Part shown: positions 1 through 8,687 of the stretch, piece after piece | Position numbering within the stretch: the first letter of the stretch is position 1 | How the letters are laid out: each line of letters starts with the position of its first letter | The notes under the pieces: model-generated | Database searches by the model: none | Told to the model about the DNA's origin: nothing | What the model saw: only the letters and a program-made list of their open reading frames with translations | Position numbers and translations under genes: made by a program | Assembly (NCBI GenBank): GCA_900552645.1 | Contig: USAN01000002.1 | Coordinates: 124,001-188,000, forward strand | DNA: 64,000 bases | Reading direction: 5' to 3' | From: an uncultured Bacteroides sp. | Lineage (GTDB): Bacteria > Bacteroidota > Bacteroidia > Bacteroidales > Bacteroidaceae

Positions 1-175
1 ATCCCTTTGTTACTTCGAACGCAGGATTACCCACAAGGACAGAAGACAAAGTACTCTTTCCCGATCCATTAGGTCCCATTATAGCATGAACTTCACCTTT
101 CTTTATATTTAGATTGATACCTTTTAATATCTCTTTGCCATTAATGTTGGCATGTAAATCTTTAATTTCTAACAT
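1..175 (-). CDS. sufC: Fe-S assembly ATPase SufC, N-terminal part
   Basis: ABC-type ATPase of the SUF iron-sulfur assembly machinery, which partners SufB and SufD in the cytoplasm. The reading frame opens at the ATG on 175-173 and starts MLEIKDLHANINGKEILKG. A complete Walker A motif, GPNGSGKST, lies near residues 34-42 and is followed by LSSVLVGNPAFEVTKG, a SufC hallmark. The window edge cuts the gene after about 58 codons, so the signature motif and Walker B are not visible. It lies 20 bp downstream of sufB on the same strand, the usual Bacteroidales order sufB-sufC-sufD. Confidence 0.95.
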   Translation of the reverse strand, partial: MLEIKDLHANINGKEILKGINLNIKKGEVHAIMGPNGSGKSTLSSVLVGNPAFEVTKG

Positions 176-195
176 AATCTGAATATTTTTATGTT

Positions 196-1647
196 TTATC
201 CTACACTTCCTTCCAATGAGACAGCGAGCAGCTTCTGTGCTTCTACTGCAAACTCCATAGGTAGCTTATTGATAACCTCCTTAGCATAGCCGTTCACTAT
301 CAGTCCTATTGCATCTTCGGTAGGTATGCCTCGCTGATTGCAATAAAACAGCTGATCTTCGCTTATTTTACTTGTTGTTGCTTCGTGCTCAACTACAGCA
401 GTTTCATTATGAATATCCATATAAGGAAAAGTATGAGCACCACATTCACTTCCCAGAAGCAAAGAGTCGCACTGGCTATAATTACGCGCGTTATCGGCCT
501 TTTCGGCCACACGTACCAAACCGCGATACGAATTCTGACTCTTGCCAGCACTAATACCCTTGCTTACGATAGTACTGCGGGTATTTTTTCCAAGATGAAT
601 CATCTTTGTACCGGTATCGGCCTGCTGATAGTTATTTGTAACTGCTACAGAATAGAATTCGGCAACAGAATTATCACCACTAAGTATACAGCTTGGATAC
701 TTCCAAGTAATAGCCGATCCAGTCTCTACCTGAGTCCACGAAAGCTTACTATCTACACCCTTTAGGTTACCACGTTTTGTAACGAAGTTATATATACCTC
801 CCCTGCCTTCTGCATCTCCCGGATACCAATTTTGTACGGTAGAGTATTTCACCTCGGCACGATCATGCACTACTATTTCTACAATAGCAGCATGAAGCTG
901 ATTCTCGTCACGTTGAGGCGCAGTACAGCCTTCAAGGTACGAAACATAACTATCATCATCGGCTACTATAAGAGTACGTTCAAACTGACCAGTATTTGCA
1001 GCATTTATACGAAAATAGGTAGATAGTTCCATAGGACATCTTACTCCTTTAGGAATATATACGAAAGATCCGTCACTGAATACAGCCGAGTTTAGCGCAG
1101 CAAAGAAATTATCGCGATATCCAACTACCGATCCCAGATACTTCTGTACCAAATCAGGATGTTCTTTTACTGCCTCGCTGAATGAACAGAATATTATTCC
1201 TTTTTCCAGAAGAGTACCTTTGAATGTAGTCTTTACTGAAACGGAGTCCATAACCGCATCTACGGCCATTCCACTAAGCTGACGTTGCTCGTGCAAAGGA
1301 ATTCCAAGTTTGTTGAATGTCTTTATCAATTCAGGATCTACTTCATCCATACTCTTTGGTCCCTCCTTCTTCTTGGTAGGATCGGCATAGTAAGATATAG
1401 CCTGATAATCTATTTCAGGGATATTAAGATGTGCCCATGTAGGCATTTTCATTGTCAACCAGTAACGGTATGCTTTAAGACGAAACTCAAGCAGCCATTC
1501 CGGTTCTTCCTTCTTGGTCGAAATAAGCCTTATCACATCTTCATTAAGTCCCTTTTCTATTATATCTGTGTTAACTTCGGTGGTGAAGCCATACTTATAC
1601 TTCTCCTGCGTCAGTTCCTTCACATATTTATTGGGTTCTTCTTGCAT
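196..1647 (-). CDS. sufB: Fe-S cluster scaffold subunit SufB
   Basis: Core scaffold of the SufBCD complex, on which new Fe-S clusters are built from persulfide sulfur. The 483-residue length is typical. The C-terminal half has the family motifs: SAGKSQNSYRGLV, QCDSLLLG (its Cys matches the essential E. coli Cys405) and ISEDQLFYCNQRG (its Glu matches E. coli Glu434). No frameshift or missing core residue is seen. The start only 3 bp from the CvpA-like stop (1651) suggests cotranscription from upstream. A SufE-like sulfur acceptor is encoded separately at 32346-32783. Confidence 0.97.
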   Translation of the reverse strand: MQEEPNKYVKELTQEKYKYGFTTEVNTDIIEKGLNEDVIRLISTKKEEPEWLLEFRLKAYRYWLTMKMPTWAHLNIPEIDYQAISYYADPTKKKEGPKSMDEVDPELIKTFNKLGIPLHEQRQLSGMAVDAVMDSVSVKTTFKGTLLEKGIIFCSFSEAVKEHPDLVQKYLGSVVGYRDNFFAALNSAVFSDGSFVYIPKGVRCPMELSTYFRINAANTGQFERTLIVADDDSYVSYLEGCTAPQRDENQLHAAIVEIVVHDRAEVKYSTVQNWYPGDAEGRGGIYNFVTKRGNLKGVDSKLSWTQVETGSAITWKYPSCILSGDNSVAEFYSVAVTNNYQQADTGTKMIHLGKNTRSTIVSKGISAGKSQNSYRGLVRVAEKADNARNYSQCDSLLLGSECGAHTFPYMDIHNETAVVEHEATTSKISEDQLFYCNQRGIPTEDAIGLIVNGYAKEVINKLPMEFAVEAQKLLAVSLEGSVG

Positions 1648-1650
1648 ATC

Positions 1651-2142
1651 TTATTTAATTATTTGTTTAGTAAAATCCTTAGCGAGAGGAAAGAACAGCG
1701 TAGATATCTTGTCCATAGGATAATATAACGCAGAATCTTTCTTCTTTGTTTCGCTAATTATATGATTGTGAGGATCGATGTAATTTATCACATGGATTAC
1801 GATTCCTATAATCAGAATATACTTCACACCTCCAAGTGCGGTTCCCAATAATCTGTTTATCCAACCAATATTAATTCCATCCATTGCCTTAGTAAGCAGT
1901 GAGGCAAGAATGGACAGACCTATAGGTACGGCTATCCATATAATTAAGAACGACACAATCTGTGCAAAAGTTACCGACGACCCCAAAGCGGGTGCCAGCT
2001 TCTCGGCAACAGTATTGAACATTACTCTGGCTATAAGCAATCCGACTATCAGACCTACCATCGAGACAAGCTGTCTGACAAATCCTTTCATCCATCCTTG
2101 GACTATACCGAGCCCTATGAAAACCAATATTATTATATCCAT
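1651..2142 (-). CDS. CvpA family membrane protein
   Basis: A 163-residue inner-membrane protein of the CvpA/colicin V production family, whose exact role is not settled. It opens MDIIILVFIGLGIVQGWMKGF, where the G-x-x-x-G-W-x-K-G-F pattern is the family signature. About four hydrophobic helices follow, near residues 1-20, 25-45, 62-85 and 102-122, and then a basic polar tail. It lies 3 bp before sufB and 74 bp after infB, all on the minus strand. CvpA next to suf genes is a recurring Bacteroidetes arrangement, but no functional link can be read from the sequence. Confidence 0.85.
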   Translation of the reverse strand: MDIIILVFIGLGIVQGWMKGFVRQLVSMVGLIVGLLIARVMFNTVAEKLAPALGSSVTFAQIVSFLIIWIAVPIGLSILASLLTKAMDGINIGWINRLLGTALGGVKYILIIGIVIHVINYIDPHNHIISETKKKDSALYYPMDKISTLFFPLAKDFTKQIIK

Positions 2143-2216
2143 CTACTTATATAAAAACAATGTGCCAATGTGCCATAAAGAGCACATTGGCACACTAATT
2201 ATATAGTTACATTATA

Positions 2217-5200
2217 TTATAATGTCTGTTTAACTTCAATCTCTTCGTAAGTTTCGATAATATCGCCTACCTTAATGTCATTACAGTTAGTAAGACTGAT
2301 ACCACATTCGAAGTTTACACCAACTTCCTTAACATCGTCCTTGAAACGTTTCAATGCATTTAGTGAACCTGTGTATACCACGATACCTTCACGGATAAGA
2401 CGAGCCTTGTCGTTACGTTTAACTTTACCCGACTTAACGATACATCCTGCTACAAGACCAACCTTTGTGATATTGAATACCTCGCGCACCTCGATATTTG
2501 AAGTAATCTCTTCCTTAAGTGTTGGAGCAAGCATACCTTCCATAGCCGATTTAACCTCTTCTATAGCATCGTAAATTACAGAGTACTTACGTATATCTAC
2601 ACCTTCTTGTTCTGCCAACTTACCAGCAGGACCTGAAGGGCGAACCTGGAATCCTACGATAATAGCATCTGAAGCAGCAGCAAGAGTTACATCCGATTCT
2701 GAAATCTGACCTACACCCTTATGTATTACATTAACCTGAATCTGTTCAGTAGAAAGTTTTATCAATGAGTCGCTCAACGCTTCAACAGAACCATCCACGT
2801 CACCTTTTACAATTACGTTCAATTCATGGAAATCACCGATAGCAAGACGACGGCCCACCTCATCAAGAGTAAGCATCTTCTGAGTACGCAAGCCCTGTTC
2901 GCGCTGCAACTGTTCGCGCTTGTTAGCAATTTCACGAGCCTCCTGTTCAGTTTCTATAACATGGAAAGTATCGCCGGCTGCAGGAGCACCGTTCAAACCA
3001 AGTATCAATACCGGTTCTGATGGGCCGGCCTGTTTGATACGCTGGTTACGTTCGTTAAACATAGCTTTTACTTTACCATAAGAGGTTCCGGCAAGAACTA
3101 TATCGCCCATCTTAAGAGTACCATTAGATACTAAGATAGTAGCAACATAACCACGACCTTTATCCAAAGTAGACTCGATAATAGATCCTGTTGCCTTACG
3201 GTTAGGATTAGCCTTAAGATCAAGCATTTCTGCTTCAAGCAATACTTTCTCCAAAAGATCCTTTACGCCAGTTCCTTGTTTTGCCGAGATGTCTTGTGAC
3301 TGATACTTACCACCCCACTCTTCTACCAAGTAGTTCATTGCAGCAAGTTCTTCCTTAATTTTATCCGGATTAGCATGAGGTTTATCGACCTTATTGATTG
3401 CAAACACGATAGGAACACCGGCTGCCATTGCATGGTTTATAGCCTCCTTAGTCTGTGGCATCACATTGTCATCGGCAGCTACAATGATAATTGCTATATC
3501 TGTTACCTTAGCACCACGAGCACGCATTGCAGTAAATGCCTCATGTCCCGGAGTATCAAGGAATGTGATATGACGTCCATCCTCAAGTGTTACATTATAT
3601 GCACCGATGTGCTGAGTGATACCACCCGCTTCACCTGCAATTACGTTAGCCTTACGGATATGGTCAAGCAACGAAGTCTTACCGTGGTCTACGTGTCCCA
3701 TTACAGTTACGATAGGAGCACGAGGTGACAAGTCTTCCTCAGAATCTTCTTCTTCAGTTATAGCCTGCGAAACTTCTGCGCTTACATATTCAGTCTTATA
3801 TCCAAACTCTTCTGCTACAAGATTGATAGTCTCAGCATCCAAACGCTGGTTGATTGAAACCATCATACCAATACTCATACAAGTACTGATAACCTGTGTT
3901 ACAGAAATATCCATCATGCTAGCCAATTCGTTGGCAGTAACGAATTCTGTAAGTTTCAACACTCTGCTCTCTTCCTGTTGCAATTCTTCCTGTTCCATCT
4001 GACGGTTCATCACGTTTTCACGTTTCTCCTTACGATACTTAGAAGTCTTGCTCTTGCTCTTATTAGTAAGACGCGCAAGTGTTTCTTTTACCTGCTTTGC
4101 AACATCCTCATCACTCACCTCTGCTTTTACAACCGGCTTTTTATAGCGATCTTTATTGTACTTACCTCCCTGATTGTTCTGAGATCTGTTGTTATTATTT
4201 CTATTATTACCATTATTACCGGTATTACCAGTATTGCCGGTATTATTAGAATTGTTGTTATTACCGTTATTGTTACCGTTGTTATTATTGCGTGGACGAT
4301 TATTGTTATTTCCCGCTGCATTAATATCAACGCGTTCCTTATTTATACGGTTACGTTTCTTTTTCTTGTTAGCATCATCATCGCCACTCTTAGGAGCCTT
4401 ATCATCAGTCTTACGAATTTCCTTGATGATAGCATCCTTCATCTGCTTACGTTGTTCGATGCGTTGCTTATCCTTTTCTTCTCTTTCCTTTTTCTTTTCT
4501 TCTTTCGATTTTTTCTTGGGACGAGTTGATTGATTTAAAGCAGCTAAATCTATCTGACCGACAACATTTATTTTTGATTTAAATTCTGTAGGGCGAATTT
4601 TAAAAACTCCATCCGCATCTTTTTCTTGTTCTTTAATAGTCTCTTGAGGTTTATTTTCCATTTCTATAACCTGGGGTTTCTGTTCTTCAGTTTTTTGAGA
4701 TGCATTTTCTGTTACGGAGGCAGTTTCTATTGGTTGTGTCTCTACAATCTTCGGTGCTGCTTTTTCCTCTTTTACTGGTGCTTCGATAGGAGCTTCTTCT
4801 ATTTTTACAACAGGTTTTGCTTCTATCTTTATCTCTTTCTCATATACCGGTTCTTCTGTCTTTATCTCCGGCTCCTTAGTATTTACAACTTTCTCTTCAA
4901 TTTTCTCTTCCTTTTTTGCACTAGGGCGCTTATTTAGATTATCCAAATCAATCTTGCCAACCTGTTTGAATTTAGGGCGTGCATCTTCTGGAACAACCGT
5001 TTTCACTGATTCTTCCTTTTTTTTCTTCGACTTGTCATAACCTTCGATAGAGATAGAAGCCTTGTTACGATCTTTATTCTGACGTTCCTGAATAAATTTC
5101 TCGGATTCTATTTTCAAATTTTTATCGCTGCTAAACTCTCCAACCAGTTCAGCATACTGTTCTTCGGTAATTTTAGCATTAGGGCTTGCTTCTATCGAAT

Positions 5201-5282
5201 AGCCTTTCTTCTGCAAGAATTCAACTACCGTCGTTATTCCTACATTTAAATCTCTTGTAACTTTGTTCAGTCTAATCGTCAT
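2217..5282 (-). CDS. infB: Translation initiation factor IF-2
   Basis: GTPase that brings initiator tRNA to the 30S subunit and promotes subunit joining. At 1021 residues it is long, as usual in Bacteroidetes. The IF2_N domain covers about residues 1-55. A charged, repetitive linker runs to about 500 and holds an Asn/Gly-rich stretch near 318-380. The G domain has G1 GHVDHGKT near 527, G3 DTPGHE near 574 and NKVD near 631, followed by domains II-IV. It is the last gene of rimP-nusA-infB, with 42 bp after nusA. The linker is the only odd part; the GTPase and C-terminal domains look intact. Confidence 0.98.
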   Translation of the reverse strand: MTIRLNKVTRDLNVGITTVVEFLQKKGYSIEASPNAKITEEQYAELVGEFSSDKNLKIESEKFIQERQNKDRNKASISIEGYDKSKKKKEESVKTVVPEDARPKFKQVGKIDLDNLNKRPSAKKEEKIEEKVVNTKEPEIKTEEPVYEKEIKIEAKPVVKIEEAPIEAPVKEEKAAPKIVETQPIETASVTENASQKTEEQKPQVIEMENKPQETIKEQEKDADGVFKIRPTEFKSKINVVGQIDLAALNQSTRPKKKSKEEKKKEREEKDKQRIEQRKQMKDAIIKEIRKTDDKAPKSGDDDANKKKKRNRINKERVDINAAGNNNNRPRNNNNGNNNGNNNNSNNTGNTGNTGNNGNNRNNNNRSQNNQGGKYNKDRYKKPVVKAEVSDEDVAKQVKETLARLTNKSKSKTSKYRKEKRENVMNRQMEQEELQQEESRVLKLTEFVTANELASMMDISVTQVISTCMSIGMMVSINQRLDAETINLVAEEFGYKTEYVSAEVSQAITEEEDSEEDLSPRAPIVTVMGHVDHGKTSLLDHIRKANVIAGEAGGITQHIGAYNVTLEDGRHITFLDTPGHEAFTAMRARGAKVTDIAIIIVAADDNVMPQTKEAINHAMAAGVPIVFAINKVDKPHANPDKIKEELAAMNYLVEEWGGKYQSQDISAKQGTGVKDLLEKVLLEAEMLDLKANPNRKATGSIIESTLDKGRGYVATILVSNGTLKMGDIVLAGTSYGKVKAMFNERNQRIKQAGPSEPVLILGLNGAPAAGDTFHVIETEQEAREIANKREQLQREQGLRTQKMLTLDEVGRRLAIGDFHELNVIVKGDVDGSVEALSDSLIKLSTEQIQVNVIHKGVGQISESDVTLAAASDAIIVGFQVRPSGPAGKLAEQEGVDIRKYSVIYDAIEEVKSAMEGMLAPTLKEEITSNIEVREVFNITKVGLVAGCIVKSGKVKRNDKARLIREGIVVYTGSLNALKRFKDDVKEVGVNFECGISLTNCNDIKVGDIIETYEEIEVKQTL

Positions 5283-5324
5283 ACTCGCTTTTTAATTTTT
5301 AATCACGAGCCTTATAGGTGAAGA

Positions 5325-6581
5325 TTAATCTTCAAATTCAGCTCTTAAAATTTTCAACACGTCATCTACCGTGTTTTCTTCAAGGTCCGCTTTTTCAATA
5401 AGCATTTCTCTTGGAGCATTCAGAACAGCCTTAGCTGTATCAAGTCCGATAGATTTTATAGAGTTTATAACCCACTCATCTATTTCGTCCTTGAACTCGT
5501 CCAAGTAAATGTCTTCATCCATTGCATTTTCATCAAGTTCGCGGTACACATCAATAGTATATTCTGTAAGCATACTTGCAAGTTTGATATTCATACCACC
5601 CTTACCAATAGCCAAAGAAACTTCTTCCGGTTTTAAATACACTTCTGCTTTCTTGTCTTCTTCGTGAAGTATTATCGAAGAAACTTTTGCAGGACTTAGT
5701 GCACGCTGTATGAAAAGTTGAATATTAGAAGTATAGTTTATAACATCAATATTCTCGTTACGCAATTCACGTACAATACCATGAATACGAGATCCCTTAA
5801 CACCAACACATGCCCCTACCGGATCAATTCTATCATCATAAGATTCAACGGCAATCTTTGCACGTTCTCCCGGAATACGGGCAATCTTCTTTATAGTGAT
5901 AAGTCCATCGTTAATTTCAGGTACTTCCATTTCAAACAGACGTTGAAGGAATACCGGAGATGTACGACTCAATATAATTTTCGGATTGTTGTTCTTGTTA
6001 TCTACTCGTGCAATTACGGCACGTGCAGTTTCGCCCTTACGGTAGAAGTCGCTTGGAATCTGCTCTGTCTTTGGGAGAAGAAGTTCATTCCCTTCATCAT
6101 CAAGAAGAAGCATCTCTTTTTTCCAAACTTGGTAAACTTCTGCACTTACAACAGTACCTACCTTGTCAATATATTTATTGTAAAGGCTATCCTTTTCAAG
6201 TTCAAGAATCTTAGAAGCCAAAGTCTGACGCAAATTCAGAATAGCTCTACGGCCAAAGTTCGCAAATATAACTTCATCGGTAACCTCCTCGCCTATTTCG
6301 TAAGATGCATCAATCTTTCTTGCTTCCGACAAAGAAATCTGCATGTTTGAATTAGTAAGGTTCTCATCTGCTACAACTTCACGATTACGCCATATTTCAA
6401 AATCTCCTTTGTCAGGATTAACGATGACATCATAATTCTCATCAGTGCCAAACATTTTCGCTATTACACTACGGAATGACTCTTCGAGCACACTCACCAT
6501 AGTTGTTCTATCAATATTCTTTAAATCCTTAAATTCCGAAAATGTATCAATCAAACTGATTGTTTCTTCTTTTTTGGCCAT
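5325..6581 (-). CDS. nusA: Transcription termination/antitermination factor NusA
   Basis: RNA-polymerase-binding factor that controls pausing, termination and antitermination. In its 418 residues the order is an N-terminal polymerase-binding domain (about 1-125), an S1 domain (about 130-200) and two KH domains (about 230-345, with VGVKGSRIHGIVREL and IGKGGMNIKLAS). A short tail, EEVNTVDDVLKILRAEFED-like, ends the protein, so it lacks the duplicated acidic C-terminal repeats of E. coli NusA, as is normal in this phylum. It lies 2 bp after rimP and is evidently translated from the same mRNA. Read-through of the rimP leader hairpin would set its supply. Confidence 0.97.
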   Translation of the reverse strand: MAKKEETISLIDTFSEFKDLKNIDRTTMVSVLEESFRSVIAKMFGTDENYDVIVNPDKGDFEIWRNREVVADENLTNSNMQISLSEARKIDASYEIGEEVTDEVIFANFGRRAILNLRQTLASKILELEKDSLYNKYIDKVGTVVSAEVYQVWKKEMLLLDDEGNELLLPKTEQIPSDFYRKGETARAVIARVDNKNNNPKIILSRTSPVFLQRLFEMEVPEINDGLITIKKIARIPGERAKIAVESYDDRIDPVGACVGVKGSRIHGIVRELRNENIDVINYTSNIQLFIQRALSPAKVSSIILHEEDKKAEVYLKPEEVSLAIGKGGMNIKLASMLTEYTIDVYRELDENAMDEDIYLDEFKDEIDEWVINSIKSIGLDTAKAVLNAPREMLIEKADLEENTVDDVLKILRAEFED

Positions 6582-6583
6582 AA

Positions 6584-7051
6584 TTATTTAAAACTAATTA
6601 AGTATTTAGTATATTTTATTTCATCATATCCAAAAGAAAGATCTTCCTGTACCAGCTTTGGACGCTTGGCTCCTTCGGACTTAACTTTCTTTTCAATTGT
6701 AATTGTAAATCCGTTCTCATCGGCCGATTTCAATACGCCCTCAAGCTTTTTTCCTTCTTTAGTAAGCACTTCTACCTCCTTGTCAATGTGAATGAGGTAT
6801 TGTTGCAATACTTTAAAAGGCTGTCCTATTCCTGCCGAACCTACTTCCAGTTCATAATCTTCTTCTTCTCGATCTAGCTTAGACTCGATGTAACGGCTCA
6901 GTTCCACACAATCTTCAATCCATACACCTTCTGCATGGTCAATTTCTACTACAATCTTATCATCAGAGCTTACGTTAACATCCACCAAAAAGTAATCCTT
7001 ACCTTCTAGCCATCCGTCAACAATCCGACTTACAACATTTTTATCTATCAT
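6584..7051 (-). CDS. rimP: Ribosome maturation factor RimP
   Basis: Assembly factor for the 30S subunit. The 155-residue protein has the two-domain layout of the family: an N-terminal alpha/beta domain with VDVNVSSDDKIVVEIDHAEG and CVELSRYIESKLDREEEDYELEVGSAGI, which is the RimP signature area, and a C-terminal SH3-like domain with KEVEVLTKEGKKLEGVL. It is the first gene of rimP-nusA-infB. The ATG (7051-7049) lies about 56 nt after the predicted start of transcription; most of that leader is a GC-rich hairpin followed by seven T residues (7070-7092). Confidence 0.96.
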   Translation of the reverse strand: MIDKNVVSRIVDGWLEGKDYFLVDVNVSSDDKIVVEIDHAEGVWIEDCVELSRYIESKLDREEEDYELEVGSAGIGQPFKVLQQYLIHIDKEVEVLTKEGKKLEGVLKSADENGFTITIEKKVKSEGAKRPKLVQEDLSFGYDEIKYTKYLISFK

Positions 7052-7069
7052 TTATTCACTATTAAGAAC

Positions 7070-7092
7070 AAAAAAAGGGCTTCCTCGAGCCC
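7070..7092 (-). terminator. Leader hairpin plus T-tract before rimP
   Basis: On the minus strand a GGGCT/AGCCC stem (7088-7092 with 7077-7081; six-base loop) is followed at once by seven T residues (7076-7070). It lies between the promoter at 7114-7145 and the rimP ATG at 7051. The shape is that of an intrinsic terminator, but the position is inside the operon leader, so it could attenuate rimP-nusA-infB. The stem is only 5 bp (6 if a flanking pair is slid), so its strength is uncertain. Confidence 0.6.
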
Positions 7093-7113
7093 CACCATTC
7101 ATCCATTTCGTTG

Positions 7114-7145
7114 CAAAGATACAAATTATAAACAAGTGCCACAAA
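7114..7145 (-). promoter_or_regulatory. Bacteroidetes-type promoter for rimP-nusA-infB
   Basis: On the minus strand a TTTG (-33 element, 7142-7145) is followed after exactly 20 nt by TATCTTTG (7114-7121), which fits the TAnnTTTG -7 consensus. Transcription would begin near 7107, about 55 nt before rimP. Confidence 0.75.
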
Positions 7146-7189
7146 ATATTATCATAAAAAATTGTAAGTTTGCACAAACTTATTATGTG

Positions 7190-7606
7190 ATGGGGAAAAA
7201 TCATTTAAACACTAACAAACAATTCATGATAGGCAACGGTATGCTTGCCATCGGAATCATTGCGGTTGTGATCATATTTCTTTACATGGCTTTCCGTTTT
7301 CAAAGAAAGCCAGATAAAGTAATATCATATGAGGGCGTTTACGCCATTGAAATTGCAAAGGACTTTGCTGGCGACAGTATGGCCGTGTATCTTAATGACA
7401 GTCTTCTATTTGACCAAATTATGCCCGATGCCAATATGCAATTTGAAATAAAACGCTTTGCCGAAGATAATGTTTTGATGATTGTTGACAAAAAGAGTGA
7501 CAGCACTACTCCTTTCAATCTAAAAAAGGAAGGAAGCAAGGTTGAGGTAAAGAAGAAGGATGGAATGATTTATATTCTGGAATTAGAGGCTTCGAATTCC
7601 AACTAA
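7190..7606 (+). CDS. Small single-span membrane protein, unknown function
   Basis: Not recognised. From the ATG at 7190 the product has 138 residues: a short polar N-terminus, one strong hydrophobic helix (MLAIGIIAVVIIFLYMAF, about residues 17-34), then about 100 soluble residues rich in beta-strand pattern and acidic/Lys residues. This fits a protein anchored in the inner membrane with a periplasmic or cytoplasmic domain. A GTG start at 7136 is open in frame, but a TAAGTTTG -7 element (7165-7172) sits inside that extension, so transcription probably begins near 7179 and the ATG at 7190 is used. It diverges from rimP. Confidence 0.7.
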   Translation: MGKNHLNTNKQFMIGNGMLAIGIIAVVIIFLYMAFRFQRKPDKVISYEGVYAIEIAKDFAGDSMAVYLNDSLLFDQIMPDANMQFEIKRFAEDNVLMIVDKKSDSTTPFNLKKEGSKVEVKKKDGMIYILELEASNSN

Positions 7607-7725
7607 TTCTATTATTAGCAAATGGAGTTTTCCATATAAATATGAATCGACATTTAATATTCCTTGTTTTGGCAATGTAACACATAAATTAATATTAATC
7701 TGTTCAACTTTAAGCATGACGATAT

Positions 7726-7823
7726 TGTGTGAACGATATGTGAATATTACCGGACTAATATTCACACCATAACAGCATAATAATCAGAAAAATAACAAGC
7801 CTTGTGAAATTGTGGAATATAAA
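7726..7823 (+). repeat. Intergenic TGTGAA element, copy A
   Basis: About 98 bp. It holds TGTGAA at 7728 and 7739 (11 bp apart), then a perfect hairpin with 9-bp arms GTGAATATT (7740-7748) and AATATTCAC (7757-7765) around a CCGG-containing 8-base loop, then a 21-bp block at 7803-7823. The 7728-7748 block matches copy B (33227-33247, opposite strand) at 20 of 21 positions, and the 7803-7823 block matches 33152-33172 at 21 of 21. The loop and spacer sequences differ between copies. It lies between a small membrane protein gene and an IS remnant. Confidence 0.75.
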
Positions 7824-8221
7824 TTCATAGTTTTATATTTCTGATGTTATTGGCGCTGTTGGATATAAAAGCGCTTCGATTCTAAAGGTAATCGAAAAAG
7901 ACAGATTAGTTAATGAGTAAAGGCTAATTATACCGAAAGTGAAAGCGTAATTATATTCTGTCTATTACAAAACTTATATCTAGTACACGATATTTTATCA
8001 TTAATGTAGCGTTTACATCTTACGACGTTAGAAAAACGTATTTCTGATTATTTTTATTTTAACGAATTACAAATTATTATATCTGTGATCTTATCAATCT
8101 AATTGGTGCTTACCATTTTTATTTTTTTCTAGACCATTTTTTTATTTTACGCCTATATTTTATATTTAGTGCTAGACCAAATCACATTTTATTATAATAT
8201 AAAAGAAGACCAAAGAATATC
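7824..8221. other. AT-rich spacer without recognised gene
   Basis: About 400 bp between repeat copy A and the transposase remnant. No open frame with coding character was seen. CTAGACCA occurs twice (near 8133 and 8172), and a small GCGCT/AGCGC stem lies near 7852-7876. It may be decayed insertion-sequence DNA, but that is a guess from position. Confidence 0.4.
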
Positions 8222-8611
8222 TTAACTAATGCTGAAGTGAAACTGACAGGATACCTTTCAGAAGAGAAATATCCGGAAACATTCAGACTCATTAGATTCT
8301 ACGATTAAGAAGACGATCGGGAATTCACCCTTCTTACAAATACAAAGCATATCACAGCTAATGATGTTGCCGAACTTTATAAGAAAAGATGGTTGGTCGA
8401 ACTTTTCTTCAAATGGCTGAAACAGCATCTCAAGATAAAGAGATTTTGGGGTACAACCGAGAATGCTGTCAGGATACAGATAAGTGTTGCTATAATCACA
8501 TATTGCCTGGTAGCCATTGTCCAACATGATATGAAACTGAATTGTTCGACTTATGAGGTCTTGCAGATTCTAAGCATATCCTTGACAGACAAAACACACC
8601 TTTTGATATAG
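8222..8611 (+). pseudogene. IS4-family transposase remnant (C-terminal part)
   Basis: The frame starting at 8222 encodes a C-terminal piece of a DDE transposase. It has KLTGYLSEEKYPETFRLIRFYD, a stop at 8306-8308, then EDDREFTLLTN, and YKKRWLVELFFKWLKQHLKIKRFWG, which is the IS4-family Y-(2)-R-(3)-E-(6)-K signature. The N-terminal two thirds, including the first two catalytic Asp residues, are absent. The TAA stands where relatives usually have an acidic residue, so a single-base nonsense change (GAA to TAA) is likely. No terminal inverted repeats or target duplication could be found. An old, dead insertion. Confidence 0.85.
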
Positions 8612-8631
8612 TTAACTTAATATCAAAAGGT
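8598..8631. terminator. Perfect 12-bp hairpin at the end of the IS remnant
   Basis: Arms 8598-8609 (ACCTTTTGATAT) and 8620-8631 (its exact complement) flank a 10-base loop. It lies about 57 bp beyond the stop of the minus-strand esterase gene, so it may terminate that gene. There is no long T-tract on either side, and it could instead be what is left of the insertion-sequence end. Confidence 0.5.
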
Positions 8632-8687
8632 CTATTACAAAAATATAATTATTAAATTCTAATACTGATTTTAAATAATAAATACTT

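Noticed and set aside
4127..4937. Plus-strand open frames inside infB
   Set aside because: They lie antisense to the Lys/Glu/Asn-rich linker of IF-2 and give Leu/Ile/Phe-only strings, a typical shadow.
7136..7189. Upstream GTG start for the small membrane protein
   Set aside because: A TAAGTTTG -7 element at 7165-7172 lies within this stretch, so the transcript should start after it; the ATG at 7190 is better.
7739..7766. CRP/FNR-type site
   Set aside because: TGTGA and TCACA halves are 18 nt apart instead of 6, so this is a hairpin and not a standard CRP site.
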